Shown here one piece after another: positions 8,772-18,370 of a DNA stretch of 64,000 nucleotides. Position 1 is the stretch's first letter. The number at the start of each line of letters is the position of its first letter. The notes beneath the pieces are model-generated. The model searched no databases. It saw only the letters and a program-made list of their open reading frames with translations, and was not told the DNA's origin. Both the position numbers and the translations under genes were made by a program. This DNA comes from CAVSWT01 sp963746735 (lineage in GTDB: Bacteria > Bacteroidota > Ignavibacteria > Ignavibacteriales > Ignavibacteriaceae): contig CAVVCO010000006.1 in the NCBI GenBank assembly GCA_963746735.1, forward strand, positions 44,775 through 108,774, in the 5' to 3' direction.

Positions 8772-10952
8772 ATGGCCCAACAGAATTATATCCCTGCTGA
8801 AAACTTGGTCCCCCAGGAATATTGGGATAAATCTTATGAGAAATATAATTTCACTAATACACCTGAACAAGACCCAATAAGAAAATGGATTGAGAAGTAT
8901 GTTCCAAATGGGACCGGAATTTGTCTTGAAGTAGGAGCTTTTCCCGGAAGGTATCTAAGTCTTTTGGGAGGAATGGGATATGAGATTTCAGGAATAGATT
9001 TAAATTCCCGAGTTACATCTGATTTGCCAGATTGGTTGAGAAGTAATGGTTTGAAGACTTCAGAATTTATAAAATCTGATTTTACTCAATATAATTTTAC
9101 AAAAAAATATAAAATTGTATGTTCATTTGGTTTTATAGAACATTTTACCAATTGGGAAAAAATACTAGAAAAAAAGATGAATCTTGTTGAAGACGAAGGG
9201 CTGATTGTAATGGAGACTCCCAATTTCAGTGGGTCTCTACAAGAGTTTCTGCACTCTGCTCTTGACGAACAAAATTTGTTAAGACATAATACTGCATCGA
9301 TGGATCCGGAGTTATGGAAGCAAATTCTAGTTAAAAATAATTTTGAAATAATATTTTCAGGATACTTTGGAGGTTTTGATTTTTGGGTTGATATCCAAGA
9401 AAGAACTGAAGATCAAAAAAACATTATACATGCAATAAATCATTTAAAACCATATTTAAAAAATATCCATGACAATAAAGCACACTCACCATATTGCGGA
9501 GTAATTGCAAGAAAGATTGGAAAAACAAGTCCCACAAAATATGCATCAAGTTTGATTAAAAATTCTGGAGAATTCAAAAAGAATATCCATGAAATAAACA
9601 TAAAAAATTCCTATCCCGAAAAATTAAATATCTTACACACAGTTGAGTTTTACAATCCGCATATTGGCGGCGCTGAATATGTTGTACAGCAACTTTCCGA
9701 ACGGCTTGTTAAAAGAGGGCACTCTGTAACAGTTGCAACATCCCTAAATGATAATAGATTTTCCGGTGAATTAAATGGAGTGAAGATAGTTGAGTTTGAT
9801 TTAATAGGAGGCATAAGTAAAGGGGTTTCAGGGAAAGACCTTCACAAATACCAGGAATTTATTATCAACAATTCATTCGATATAATGATGAATTATGCTG
9901 CTCAACAATGGGCAACTGATATTGTATTTACTGTAATTGATAAATTGGTTCATTCAAGGGTAAATATAATTGCACCGTGCGGTTATTCGGCTCTTCAAGA
10001 TAGCAAGACAATGAGGTGGAATCAATATACTCAATATTTTACCGAGTTCATTCCAAAGATTATTCCATTATATGATGCTGCGGTTTATCATTCCGCAAAT
10101 TACCAGGACTATGAGTTCGCGTTAAACCATAATTTCAAAAACAGCGTTATAATTCCAAACGGAGTTAGCGACGAAGAATTCGAAAATAAGTCTGATATAA
10201 ATTTCAAACAAAAGTATGGTATAAAAAAACGGTTTATGGCATTGAGTGTTGCAAACTATTATAAAGATAAAAGGCACGATAGAATAATAGATGCGTTTAA
10301 GAAATTGAATCGAAACGACCTAACGGTTGTCTTCATAGGCAAAGAAGGAGAAGAACTTGATAAATTGAGAAAGTCTGCAGAGAATCTCGATATAGTTTTT
10401 TTGAATGGTATTTCGAGAGAAGATACTGTTGCTGCTTTTCACCAGGCTGATGTATTTCTTTTGGGATCTCGTATTGAAGCCTTTCCGCTTGTCATCATAG
10501 AAGCCAAAGCATCAAAGATTCCTTTCGTCACAACCAATTGCGGCAATGTTAAAGAATTGAAGGGCGGTATTGTTTGCGAAGAAAATGAATTAGCCGACAG
10601 CATAAATAAAGTTTTGGATAATGAGAATCTTAGAAAAAGTCTTTCACTTGAAGGCTACAAGGAATGGAAAGAAAAATTTACGTGGGAAACAGTGATTGGT
10701 CAATACGAGGCTCTTTACTTGAAATTATACGAAAGCAAGTTTGAAGCCGGAATCGGTTCACAAATTAGCAGAATTCAAAACCGGATTGAGAAAAATTATA
10801 TGTATGTAAATAATTATCTAAAAGCGGCACGAGTTCTCATTGAGAGAAACAATTACGATGAAGCAGTAAAATATCTTGAAGATGCACTTGAGATAGACTA
10901 TAAAAATAATGAAGCAAATGAATTACTCAATTTGATTTCCTTGGCAAGATGA
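8772..10952 (+). CDS. Fused SAM methyltransferase - GT4 glycosyltransferase with TPR tail
   Basis: Residues about 1-250 form a class I SAM-dependent methyltransferase: EVGAFPGRYLSLLGG is the glycine-rich SAM loop, GIDLN is the acidic strand end, and FGFIEHFTNW is the post-II motif. Residues about 285-650 form a GT4 (GT-B fold) glycosyltransferase with HTVEFYNPHIGGAE at its start and EAFPLVIIEAKA as the nucleotide-sugar binding EX7E-type motif. The last 50 residues make one TPR (NNYDEAVKYLEDALEID). The next gene starts in its stop codon (ATGA at 10949), so the two are translationally coupled. It is probably a sugar transferase plus sugar methylase for surface or flagellin glycans; substrates are unknown. 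Confidence 0.85.
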   Translation: MAQQNYIPAENLVPQEYWDKSYEKYNFTNTPEQDPIRKWIEKYVPNGTGICLEVGAFPGRYLSLLGGMGYEISGIDLNSRVTSDLPDWLRSNGLKTSEFIKSDFTQYNFTKKYKIVCSFGFIEHFTNWEKILEKKMNLVEDEGLIVMETPNFSGSLQEFLHSALDEQNLLRHNTASMDPELWKQILVKNNFEIIFSGYFGGFDFWVDIQERTEDQKNIIHAINHLKPYLKNIHDNKAHSPYCGVIARKIGKTSPTKYASSLIKNSGEFKKNIHEINIKNSYPEKLNILHTVEFYNPHIGGAEYVVQQLSERLVKRGHSVTVATSLNDNRFSGELNGVKIVEFDLIGGISKGVSGKDLHKYQEFIINNSFDIMMNYAAQQWATDIVFTVIDKLVHSRVNIIAPCGYSALQDSKTMRWNQYTQYFTEFIPKIIPLYDAAVYHSANYQDYEFALNHNFKNSVIIPNGVSDEEFENKSDINFKQKYGIKKRFMALSVANYYKDKRHDRIIDAFKKLNRNDLTVVFIGKEGEELDKLRKSAENLDIVFLNGISREDTVAAFHQADVFLLGSRIEAFPLVIIEAKASKIPFVTTNCGNVKELKGGIVCEENELADSINKVLDNENLRKSLSLEGYKEWKEKFTWETVIGQYEALYLKLYESKFEAGIGSQISRIQNRIEKNYMYVNNYLKAARVLIERNNYDEAVKYLEDALEIDYKNNEANELLNLISLAR

Positions 10953-13900
10953 AAGAAAAAATACTTTACGTTGGAATGAAATTCGACTACGGTAATAAAG
11001 CGAGAGGCTTGTCTTTCGAGCATAGAAATTTTTATCATTCTCTTAAAAATTATTGCAAGCTTTACGATTGGGGTTTTATACACTTCGATTTTATGGAAAG
11101 AGGAGCCCAGATTGGTACCGATTTAATGACGGAAGAACTCTTTGGCCTTGCCAGAAAAGAGCAACCTACTTCGCTTTTTGCTGTTTTATTCGATTTTAAT
11201 AAAGATCCAAGACACGAAGTATTTAAAAGAATTTCGGAACTCGGCGTTAAAACAATTCACTGGTTTTGTGACGACCACTGGCGCTTTGAAAAATATAGTT
11301 CTCTAGTAGCACCCAATTTCGATTTTGTTTGTACAACCGCGAATAGCTCACTGCCGAAATATAAAAAACTTGGTATTTCAGACCGTGTTATCAAAACTCA
11401 ATGGGCGTGCAATCATCAATTGTACTTTCCAATAGATGTTGAAAAAGATATTAACATCAGCTTTGTTGGGCAGCCACATGGAAATCGGAGAGAAGTTCTG
11501 GACATTATCTTGAATAATGGGTTCGATTTAAAAATATTCGGCTTTAATTGGGAACAATTTCAGAGAGTACCATTTCATCAAATGGTAAGGATATTCTCTC
11601 GTTCTAAAATTAATTTAAATTTGTCAAACTCATCAACAATGATTGGGCAGCAAATTAAAGGAAGGAATTTTGAAATTTCCGGTACAAAAAGTTTTTTGTT
11701 ATCCAGCAATGCGGAAAACCTTGAAGAATATTATGAGAATGGTAAAGAGATAGTAATTTTTAATTCTATTGATGATATGATTGAAAAAATTAGATACTAC
11801 CTCAGCCACGACAAGGAAAGGGAAATTATTGCCGAAAACTCATACAAGAGAACCTTGGTCGGACATACATGGTTTCATCGATTCAATGAAATATTTTTTC
11901 AAGCAGGTATTAAGAGTGCGGGAAATAAATTTTCCACTGTTGAAAAAGTTAAAAGCGATGCTTATTCGAAAAAACAAAGTGATTCCGGAAAGTCTATCAA
12001 TAACGTCATCGGAGATAACGCATGTTTTAATGATTCAGACGAGCCGTTAACGGTGATTTTGGCAAATTATAATGGCGGGAAATATATTGAAGCCGCTATT
12101 GCTTCGGTAATTAAGCAATCGTCCGAAAATTGGAATTTAATTATTGTTGATGATGCTTCCACCGATGATTCGGTATCAAAAATACAAAAGTTATTGTCCG
12201 ATAAAAGAATTAAACTTATACGTCATGATATCAACAAAGGGTATACGGCCGCATTAAAAACAGCGATAGCTTCAATTCCAGCAGGGGTGTTCGGTTTGTT
12301 AGACAGTGATGATGCTTTAGCACCGAATGCCATTGAAGTAATGAAAACGGCACATCTTGATAACCCGGAATGCGGATTTATTTATTCTCAGTTTGTTTAT
12401 TGCGATGAAAATTTAAAACCTGTTAAAAAAGGTTATTGCGACGGTATTAAGAAAGGTAAGACAAATTTAGACAGCGATGTAATTAGTCATTTTAAGACAT
12501 TCAAGATTGATTACTACTGGAAGACTTCTGGTTATGATGAGGAAATTTTATATGCCGAAGATAAAGATATCGTTTATAAGATGGAAGAAATTTGCGGAGT
12601 TAAGTTTATTGATGAAATACTTTATCTGTACAGGGTTTTAAAAACTTCGCAATCAAATAATCCCGAACGAAGAAGACTCAGTGTGGAAAGTATGTCAACA
12701 GCAAAAGTAAATGCTATAATCAGAAGAGTTGCAAAGGATAGGGAAAGCCAAAAAGAAGCCGTCAAAAATTTTAATAACGCAGCCAATCAATTATATCAAT
12801 TCAACTTTAAAGAAGCGGAAAATTCTATCAAAGAATATTACAGGCTAATTAATTATGACCAATTTGCAAGGTTTGATAATAGAAAGCAGGAGCGGCCTGA
12901 GTTAAGCGTTGTAATTGTTACTTATAATAAGAATGATCTTTTAATTGAATGCCTGGAATCCCTGAATAAACAAGAGTACAAAAACTATGAAATTGTTATT
13001 GTTGATAATGGCGGGAACGAAAAAGTTATTCGCGAGATTATTTCGTATCCACTCTTATACATCGGATGTCCCAGTAACCTTATTCTTTCCGAAGGAAGGA
13101 ATATTGGGGTTTATTTTTCTAAAGCAAAAATTGTTGCCTTCCTCGATGATGATGCCATAGTATCATCCAATTATACAAGTAAGATTATTAAGGCCTTTAA
13201 AATAAATGATGTATATGCGATAAGAGGAAGGGTATTACCAAAGGATTCTGGTTTAAAAATCCCCGAATCATATGATCTTGGCAATTCGGTAGTTCCTTCA
13301 AACATAACAACAGAAGGAAATTCAGCGTTTTTAAAAGAAGTCTATCTCAATGTTGGTGGCATGCATCCTTTATTATTTGGGCACGAAGGATTAGATTTTT
13401 CTTACAGGATGTTTAAAAAATATAACCAGATTAAGTCATTTTATTTCCCGGATGTATTGATTTATCATAATCCTGGTGAAGAATCGAAAAATAAAATTAA
13501 AAGTCAGCGTTATGAAAAAATGAATAAATTCCTTGAGTGGTTGGACCCTGCTATATGGCAATTCAATGGCATCGTTGATTCTGTGCGTATAGCTGGAAGT
13601 ACAAAGGTTAGTAATTATGAAACGAAAAGGTCAAATGAATTTTTAGTACAACACCAGTTAAAAAAAGAATTTCACGGTACAGAATATGGAGGTTGGTTTA
13701 TTTTTCCACCTACTTTAAATAAAAATAGCATAGTTTATTCATTCGGAGCTGGTGAAGATGTATCATTTGATCTTTCAATTATTGAAAAATATGGGTCGTC
13801 AGTTTATGTATTTGACCCAACGCCCAAATCGATAAACTTTATTAAGCGGCAAAAATCGCCAGAAAAATTTTATTTTTATGACTATGGTATAGCTGATTTT

Positions 13901-16900
13901 GATGGTAAAATAAAGTTCTATCCTCCCGAAAATCCCGAACATGTTTCCCATACAGTCTTGCATCGATCTGCAACATCTGATATATATATAGAAGTATCTG
14001 TTAAAAAATTAGATACCATATGTAAAGAACTTGGACATAATAAAATTGACCTGCTAAAAATGGATATTGAAGGTGCCGAGTATGCAGTGATTGAAGATAT
14101 AGTAAAATCCAATATCAAGATAGATCAATTGCTTGTTGAATTTCATGACAGGTTTGAAACAGTTGGTTTGAATGATAATTATAAAGCTATTTCAAGTTTA
14201 TTAAATCATGGTTATGAAATATTCTCTATCTCTGCCTCTGGAAATGAATACTCATTTATAAAGTCTGAAATTGTAAAATCACAATCAGAAATTGTTATAA
14301 AAGAAAGTAATAGTGAGATTCCTGTAATACTTGTAACTTATAATAGACCTGAACACACAAAGCATGTTATTGCTTCTCTTAGGAAACATAATGTGAAAAA
14401 TCTTTATATTTTTTCCGATGCTCCTAAAATAGATAAAGATATTGAAGATGTTAAAGAAACCAGGAAAGTAATTAAAACAATTGACTGGACAACGCCAAAT
14501 GTAATTTATCAGGAAGTAAATCAGGGGCTGGCAATATCAATAACTTCTGCGGTTGATTTAGTATTTGAGAAATATGATAGAGTTATCCTGCTTGAGGATG
14601 ATTGTGTACCGCAGGAATATTTTTTCCGTTTTATGAATGAATGTCTTACAAGGTACGAGAATAATGAGAAGGTTTTTGGAATTTCCGGCTATACAGTTCC
14701 TTTGTCCGATGATTTATTAGAAGAATATAAGAGCGACGTCTATTTTTTCCCGAGGATTGGAAGCTGGGGCTGGGCAACTTGGAAAAGCAAATGGAAGAAA
14801 AAGGAAAATGATCTCAATAATCTTCTAATGAAATTAAAGGATGAACAAGTTGATATTACACAAGGTGGTAATGATGTTTCCTTGATATTAGCGGGTATGC
14901 TTAATGGAAGTGTTAAAGATGTTTGGACGATAAATTGGCTATTAACAGTTTACTTACACAAAGGCTACTATGTATATCCTACAAAATCTCATATAGCAAA
15001 TATTGGAATGGACGGAACAGGAGTCCACTGTGGAAAAACCGATAAATATGAAACAAAGTTAGCGGATAAGCTACCTGTTGAATTTCCGCCTGAAATAATT
15101 ATTGATAAAAGAATAAATCAGACTTTCAGGAAGTATTATGATGTTAATATATCAATAGATCAAGCCAATTCAATTAAAAGTAAAGGTTTAAAAGTTGTTC
15201 ACCTTTGTTCGCAGGACTTCGGCGGCGCCGGTAAAGCAGCCTACAGATTGCATAAAGGATTGCAGTCCATTGGAGTTAATTCCATTTTTATCACTGTTAA
15301 TAAACAAAGCGGAGATCCTTCCGTCAAAGTGATTCCTGACCAAACTTCAAAAGAAGTAAAAGAATGTATAAATCCGGCTACATATCAATCTGTTTTGATG
15401 AACGAAAATTATGCAAGGTGGTGGGGTCAGTTAGGAGTTTATCCCCAAAGGTCTAAATCTATAGAATTATTTACAGATACAGTTGCCCCCTTCAAATTAA
15501 ATCTTTTAAAAGAAATATCTGAAGCTGATGTAATCAATTTACACTGGACATCAGGTATTCTTGATTTTGAAAATTTAGCAGCTACATTTAAAGGGAAAAA
15601 TATTGTCTGGACATTGCATGATATGAACTCCTTTACTGGAGGATGTCACTATAGCCAGGGCTGTCAAAAATTTAAAACAGGTTGCGGCAACTGCCCGTTG
15701 CTGAATTCAGGAATTGAAAACGATCTATCGAAAAGAATTTTTAGTATTAAAGAAAAGTCCTATAAAAATTTAGATATCCAAATTGTTACACCTAGCAAAT
15801 GGCTCAGAGAGACTGCACAGGAAAGTTCTTTGTGTTCAAAATTTGCGGTTGATGTAATTCCTTATGGTTTACCAACTGATATCTTTGCTGCAAGTTCAAA
15901 GGATGATATAAAGAAAAAGCTTGGAATTCCTCTTCATTATAAAGTTATTCTTTTTGGTGCAGAAAATGTGGGAAATGAAAGGAAAGGATTTGTCTATTTA
16001 CTTAAAGCACTTGAAAAGTTAAAAACAAAAGATGATATAATATTAGCAACATTTGGTAATCAGTCCGGTGAAATTAAACTAAACGGAAAATTCAAAGTAA
16101 TTAATTTTGGATCAATTTCAGGTGAAAATGAACTGGCAATGATTTATAATGCTGCCGATGTTTTCGTACTGCCTTCATTGGAAGATAATCTTCCTAATAC
16201 AGTATTGGAATCACTTTCCTGCGGAACACCGGTCGTCGCATTTAACATTGGCGGAATTCCTGATATGATTCGGCATAAAAAAACAGGATACTTAGCCGAG
16301 TATAAAAATTCTCAATCTTTGGCTGAAGGTATAAGTTGGATTATTAAAAATAAGAATTTAATAAATATATCATATGATTGCAGTAAAGAAGCGCTTGAAA
16401 AATATCCTCTCGAATTGCAGGCAAAAAATTATTTAACAATTTATCAGAAATTAACGCGTAGCAATCAAGCAAAACCGGTTAAGACTCTAATGGCAAATGA
16501 TCATGAACCCCAGAGTAATAATGGTATTAAAGTTTCAGCTATCGTATCAACTTATAATTCCGAAAAATATTTACGTGGATGCCTTGATGATTTATTAAGC
16601 CAGACTTTATATCAAAAAGGAGAACTTGAAATAATTGTTGTTAATTCCGGTTCGACACAGAACGAGGAACTTATTGTTAATGAGTATAAGGATAAGTACA
16701 AAAACATTAAATATCTAAAAACTGAAAGGGAAACTGTATATCAGACATGGAACCGTGGAATTAAATTAGCTTCGGGTAAATATTTGACAAATGCTAATAC
16801 TGACGATCGTCACAGGAAAGATGCTTTGGAAATTCTTGTGCGAGAGTTGGATGCAAATGTGAAAGTCGGGCTGGTTTATGCTGATCAGTATGTTACCAAA

Positions 16901-17464
16901 ACAGAAAATCAAACTTTTGATGAACATAATGTTGTCGGACAATTCGATTGGCCTGAGTTTGACAGAACACAACTAATTCATTGCGCTTGCATCGGACCTC
17001 AGCCGATGTGGAAAAAATCTCTCCACGCATCATTTGGATATTTTAGCGAAGCACTCAATGTTGCCGGCGATTACGATTGGTGGTTGAGAATATCAGAAAA
17101 AGTTAAGCTAAAACATATACCGGAAAAACTTGGACTTTACCTTTTATCAGATAATAGCATTGAACACAATCTGACTGATTCCATGGTTAAAGAAACTGTT
17201 GAGATAAGAAAACATTATGCTATTAAAGCCGGATTAAAAAACCTAGATTACAATAAATATAAATCTACATTCTTAGTCTTAACCGGGCAAAAACATCCGC
17301 TTGTTTCGATAATTATTACTACGTACAATCGTCCGGATGATTTAAGAAATGCAATTAAAAGCGTATTAAATCAAACCTACAAAAACTTTGAATTGATAAT
17401 AGTAAATGATGCGGGTGAAGACGTAAGTGAAATAATAAACGAATTTAATGATAAATTGAATTAA
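10949..17464 (+). CDS. Giant modular glycosyltransferase (2171 aa; CgeB-like, GT2s, FkbM, GT4)
   Basis: One polypeptide with at least eight catalytic modules. In order: a CgeB-like GT-B transferase (about 1-320); a GT2 (366-570, LDSDDA); a second GT2 (651-865, FLDDDA); an FkbM-type methyltransferase (about 900-1090, MDIEGAEYAVIED); a GT-A module starting ILVTYNRPEH (1125-1390, LLEDDC); a GT4 (1414-1840, GGAGKAAYRLHKG, then EDNLPNTVLESLSCG); a GT2 (1860-2105, NANTDD); and the first 55 residues of another GT2 (IIITTYNRPDD). The frame stops inside this last domain, before its DxD motif; the missing part lies downstream in shifted frames (17465-18069). It overlaps the previous gene by four bases. 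It probably assembles a complex glycan processively or on a carrier. The module calls are firm; the product is unknown. Confidence 0.85.
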   Translation: MKEKILYVGMKFDYGNKARGLSFEHRNFYHSLKNYCKLYDWGFIHFDFMERGAQIGTDLMTEELFGLARKEQPTSLFAVLFDFNKDPRHEVFKRISELGVKTIHWFCDDHWRFEKYSSLVAPNFDFVCTTANSSLPKYKKLGISDRVIKTQWACNHQLYFPIDVEKDINISFVGQPHGNRREVLDIILNNGFDLKIFGFNWEQFQRVPFHQMVRIFSRSKINLNLSNSSTMIGQQIKGRNFEISGTKSFLLSSNAENLEEYYENGKEIVIFNSIDDMIEKIRYYLSHDKEREIIAENSYKRTLVGHTWFHRFNEIFFQAGIKSAGNKFSTVEKVKSDAYSKKQSDSGKSINNVIGDNACFNDSDEPLTVILANYNGGKYIEAAIASVIKQSSENWNLIIVDDASTDDSVSKIQKLLSDKRIKLIRHDINKGYTAALKTAIASIPAGVFGLLDSDDALAPNAIEVMKTAHLDNPECGFIYSQFVYCDENLKPVKKGYCDGIKKGKTNLDSDVISHFKTFKIDYYWKTSGYDEEILYAEDKDIVYKMEEICGVKFIDEILYLYRVLKTSQSNNPERRRLSVESMSTAKVNAIIRRVAKDRESQKEAVKNFNNAANQLYQFNFKEAENSIKEYYRLINYDQFARFDNRKQERPELSVVIVTYNKNDLLIECLESLNKQEYKNYEIVIVDNGGNEKVIREIISYPLLYIGCPSNLILSEGRNIGVYFSKAKIVAFLDDDAIVSSNYTSKIIKAFKINDVYAIRGRVLPKDSGLKIPESYDLGNSVVPSNITTEGNSAFLKEVYLNVGGMHPLLFGHEGLDFSYRMFKKYNQIKSFYFPDVLIYHNPGEESKNKIKSQRYEKMNKFLEWLDPAIWQFNGIVDSVRIAGSTKVSNYETKRSNEFLVQHQLKKEFHGTEYGGWFIFPPTLNKNSIVYSFGAGEDVSFDLSIIEKYGSSVYVFDPTPKSINFIKRQKSPEKFYFYDYGIADFDGKIKFYPPENPEHVSHTVLHRSATSDIYIEVSVKKLDTICKELGHNKIDLLKMDIEGAEYAVIEDIVKSNIKIDQLLVEFHDRFETVGLNDNYKAISSLLNHGYEIFSISASGNEYSFIKSEIVKSQSEIVIKESNSEIPVILVTYNRPEHTKHVIASLRKHNVKNLYIFSDAPKIDKDIEDVKETRKVIKTIDWTTPNVIYQEVNQGLAISITSAVDLVFEKYDRVILLEDDCVPQEYFFRFMNECLTRYENNEKVFGISGYTVPLSDDLLEEYKSDVYFFPRIGSWGWATWKSKWKKKENDLNNLLMKLKDEQVDITQGGNDVSLILAGMLNGSVKDVWTINWLLTVYLHKGYYVYPTKSHIANIGMDGTGVHCGKTDKYETKLADKLPVEFPPEIIIDKRINQTFRKYYDVNISIDQANSIKSKGLKVVHLCSQDFGGAGKAAYRLHKGLQSIGVNSIFITVNKQSGDPSVKVIPDQTSKEVKECINPATYQSVLMNENYARWWGQLGVYPQRSKSIELFTDTVAPFKLNLLKEISEADVINLHWTSGILDFENLAATFKGKNIVWTLHDMNSFTGGCHYSQGCQKFKTGCGNCPLLNSGIENDLSKRIFSIKEKSYKNLDIQIVTPSKWLRETAQESSLCSKFAVDVIPYGLPTDIFAASSKDDIKKKLGIPLHYKVILFGAENVGNERKGFVYLLKALEKLKTKDDIILATFGNQSGEIKLNGKFKVINFGSISGENELAMIYNAADVFVLPSLEDNLPNTVLESLSCGTPVVAFNIGGIPDMIRHKKTGYLAEYKNSQSLAEGISWIIKNKNLINISYDCSKEALEKYPLELQAKNYLTIYQKLTRSNQAKPVKTLMANDHEPQSNNGIKVSAIVSTYNSEKYLRGCLDDLLSQTLYQKGELEIIVVNSGSTQNEELIVNEYKDKYKNIKYLKTERETVYQTWNRGIKLASGKYLTNANTDDRHRKDALEILVRELDANVKVGLVYADQYVTKTENQTFDEHNVVGQFDWPEFDRTQLIHCACIGPQPMWKKSLHASFGYFSEALNVAGDYDWWLRISEKVKLKHIPEKLGLYLLSDNSIEHNLTDSMVKETVEIRKHYAIKAGLKNLDYNKYKSTFLVLTGQKHPLVSIIITTYNRPDDLRNAIKSVLNQTYKNFELIIVNDAGEDVSEIINEFNDKLN

Positions 17465-18069
17465 ATATATTTTTCACACCAAAATAATAAAGATCTTAGA
17501 TCCAAGAAACAGGGGAATAAAAGCTTCTAACGGAAAGTATATTTGTTTTCTTGATGATGACGATATTTTTTATGAGAATCACCTCCAGTAAATCTCCAAT
17601 TGCAGTTTCTGAATCAAAATCCAATTGTATATACAGATGCCGCAAGAGCAACCAATAAAAAAATAGGTGGGAAAGATATGAAGTTGTTAAAAAATATGTC
17701 CCTTATTCCATTGATTATGATCATGACAAATTACTAATAGCTAACATTGCTCCAGTTAATTGTTTCGCAATCAAAAAAGATCTTTTAACATCAGTTGGAA
17801 ATTTTGATGAAAAATTAAGGGTTCTTGAAGATTGGGATTTTTGGCTTCAACTTTCAGAGATTACTCATTTCAAACATGTAAAGAAAGAAACATGTGAAGT
17901 AAATTGGTAAATTGACGGTTCATCAACTACATCGTCAAAAGGAAAAGATTTGCAAAATCGTAAGAAAAAATTTATAAAAAGTATGAAGGTGAAATTGAAT
18001 AAGATTCCGGATGTTAATAAAATTGTAGCAGAATTTAATTCAATATGGAGAAATGATTTTCAAAATTGA
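17465..18069 (+). pseudogene. Decayed continuation of the giant glycosyltransferase's last GT2 module
   Basis: No long frame exists, but the pieces read as one GT2 domain across shifted frames. Downstream of the stop at 17464, one frame gives NRGIKASNGKYICFLDDDDI (acceptor/DxD region), then a stop; a second gives FLNQNPIVYTDAARATNKK; a third gives NCFAIKKDLLTSVGNFDEK and LEDWDFWLQLSE, then a TAA where an Arg would be expected after CEVNW. Further frame changes follow, and the final piece IVAEFNSIWRND ends at a TGA (18067-18069) that overlaps the next gene. Repairing about five lesions would extend the upstream protein to about 2370 residues. It is either a genuine pseudogene tail or a badly sequenced patch. 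Confidence 0.7.
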
Positions 18070-18370
18070 AGAAAAAGTTTCTATCATAACTTTAACATAC
18101 AACCAGCTTGATTATACTAAAGCCTTTATTGATTCAGTATTCCAATTCACTTCAATTCCTTTTGAATTAATAATTGTTGATAACGCAAGTAATGATGATA
18201 CTATTAAATATTTAAAAGATTTAGAAAGATCTGACAAGAGAGTTAAAGTAATATTCAATAAAGAAAACTTAGGATTTCCAAAAGGTGTTAATCAAGCATT
18301 AAGAATTGCTAAAGGTAAATTATTTTTTAATAGCCAACAACGATATTATTGTTACAGATGGATGGCTTGA
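18053..18370 (+). CDS. GT2 glycosyltransferase, N-terminal part (frameshifted)
   Basis: This frame encodes the start of a GT2 transferase: VSIITLTYNQLDYTKAFIDS, then IIVDNASNDDT, then NLGFPKGVNQALRIAKG. It then runs into unrelated residues and stops at 18370. The true continuation, FLIANNDIIVTDGWLERM, is in another frame that starts by 18306. Removing one T from the run near 18315-18325 joins the two perfectly (AKGKYFLIANND). The intact protein would be about 710 residues (18053-20189). Its ATG overlaps the end of the decayed upstream module by 17 bp. Confidence 0.7.
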   Translation: MIFKIEEKVSIITLTYNQLDYTKAFIDSVFQFTSIPFELIIVDNASNDDTIKYLKDLERSDKRVKVIFNKENLGFPKGVNQALRIAKGKLFFNSQQRYYCYRWMA

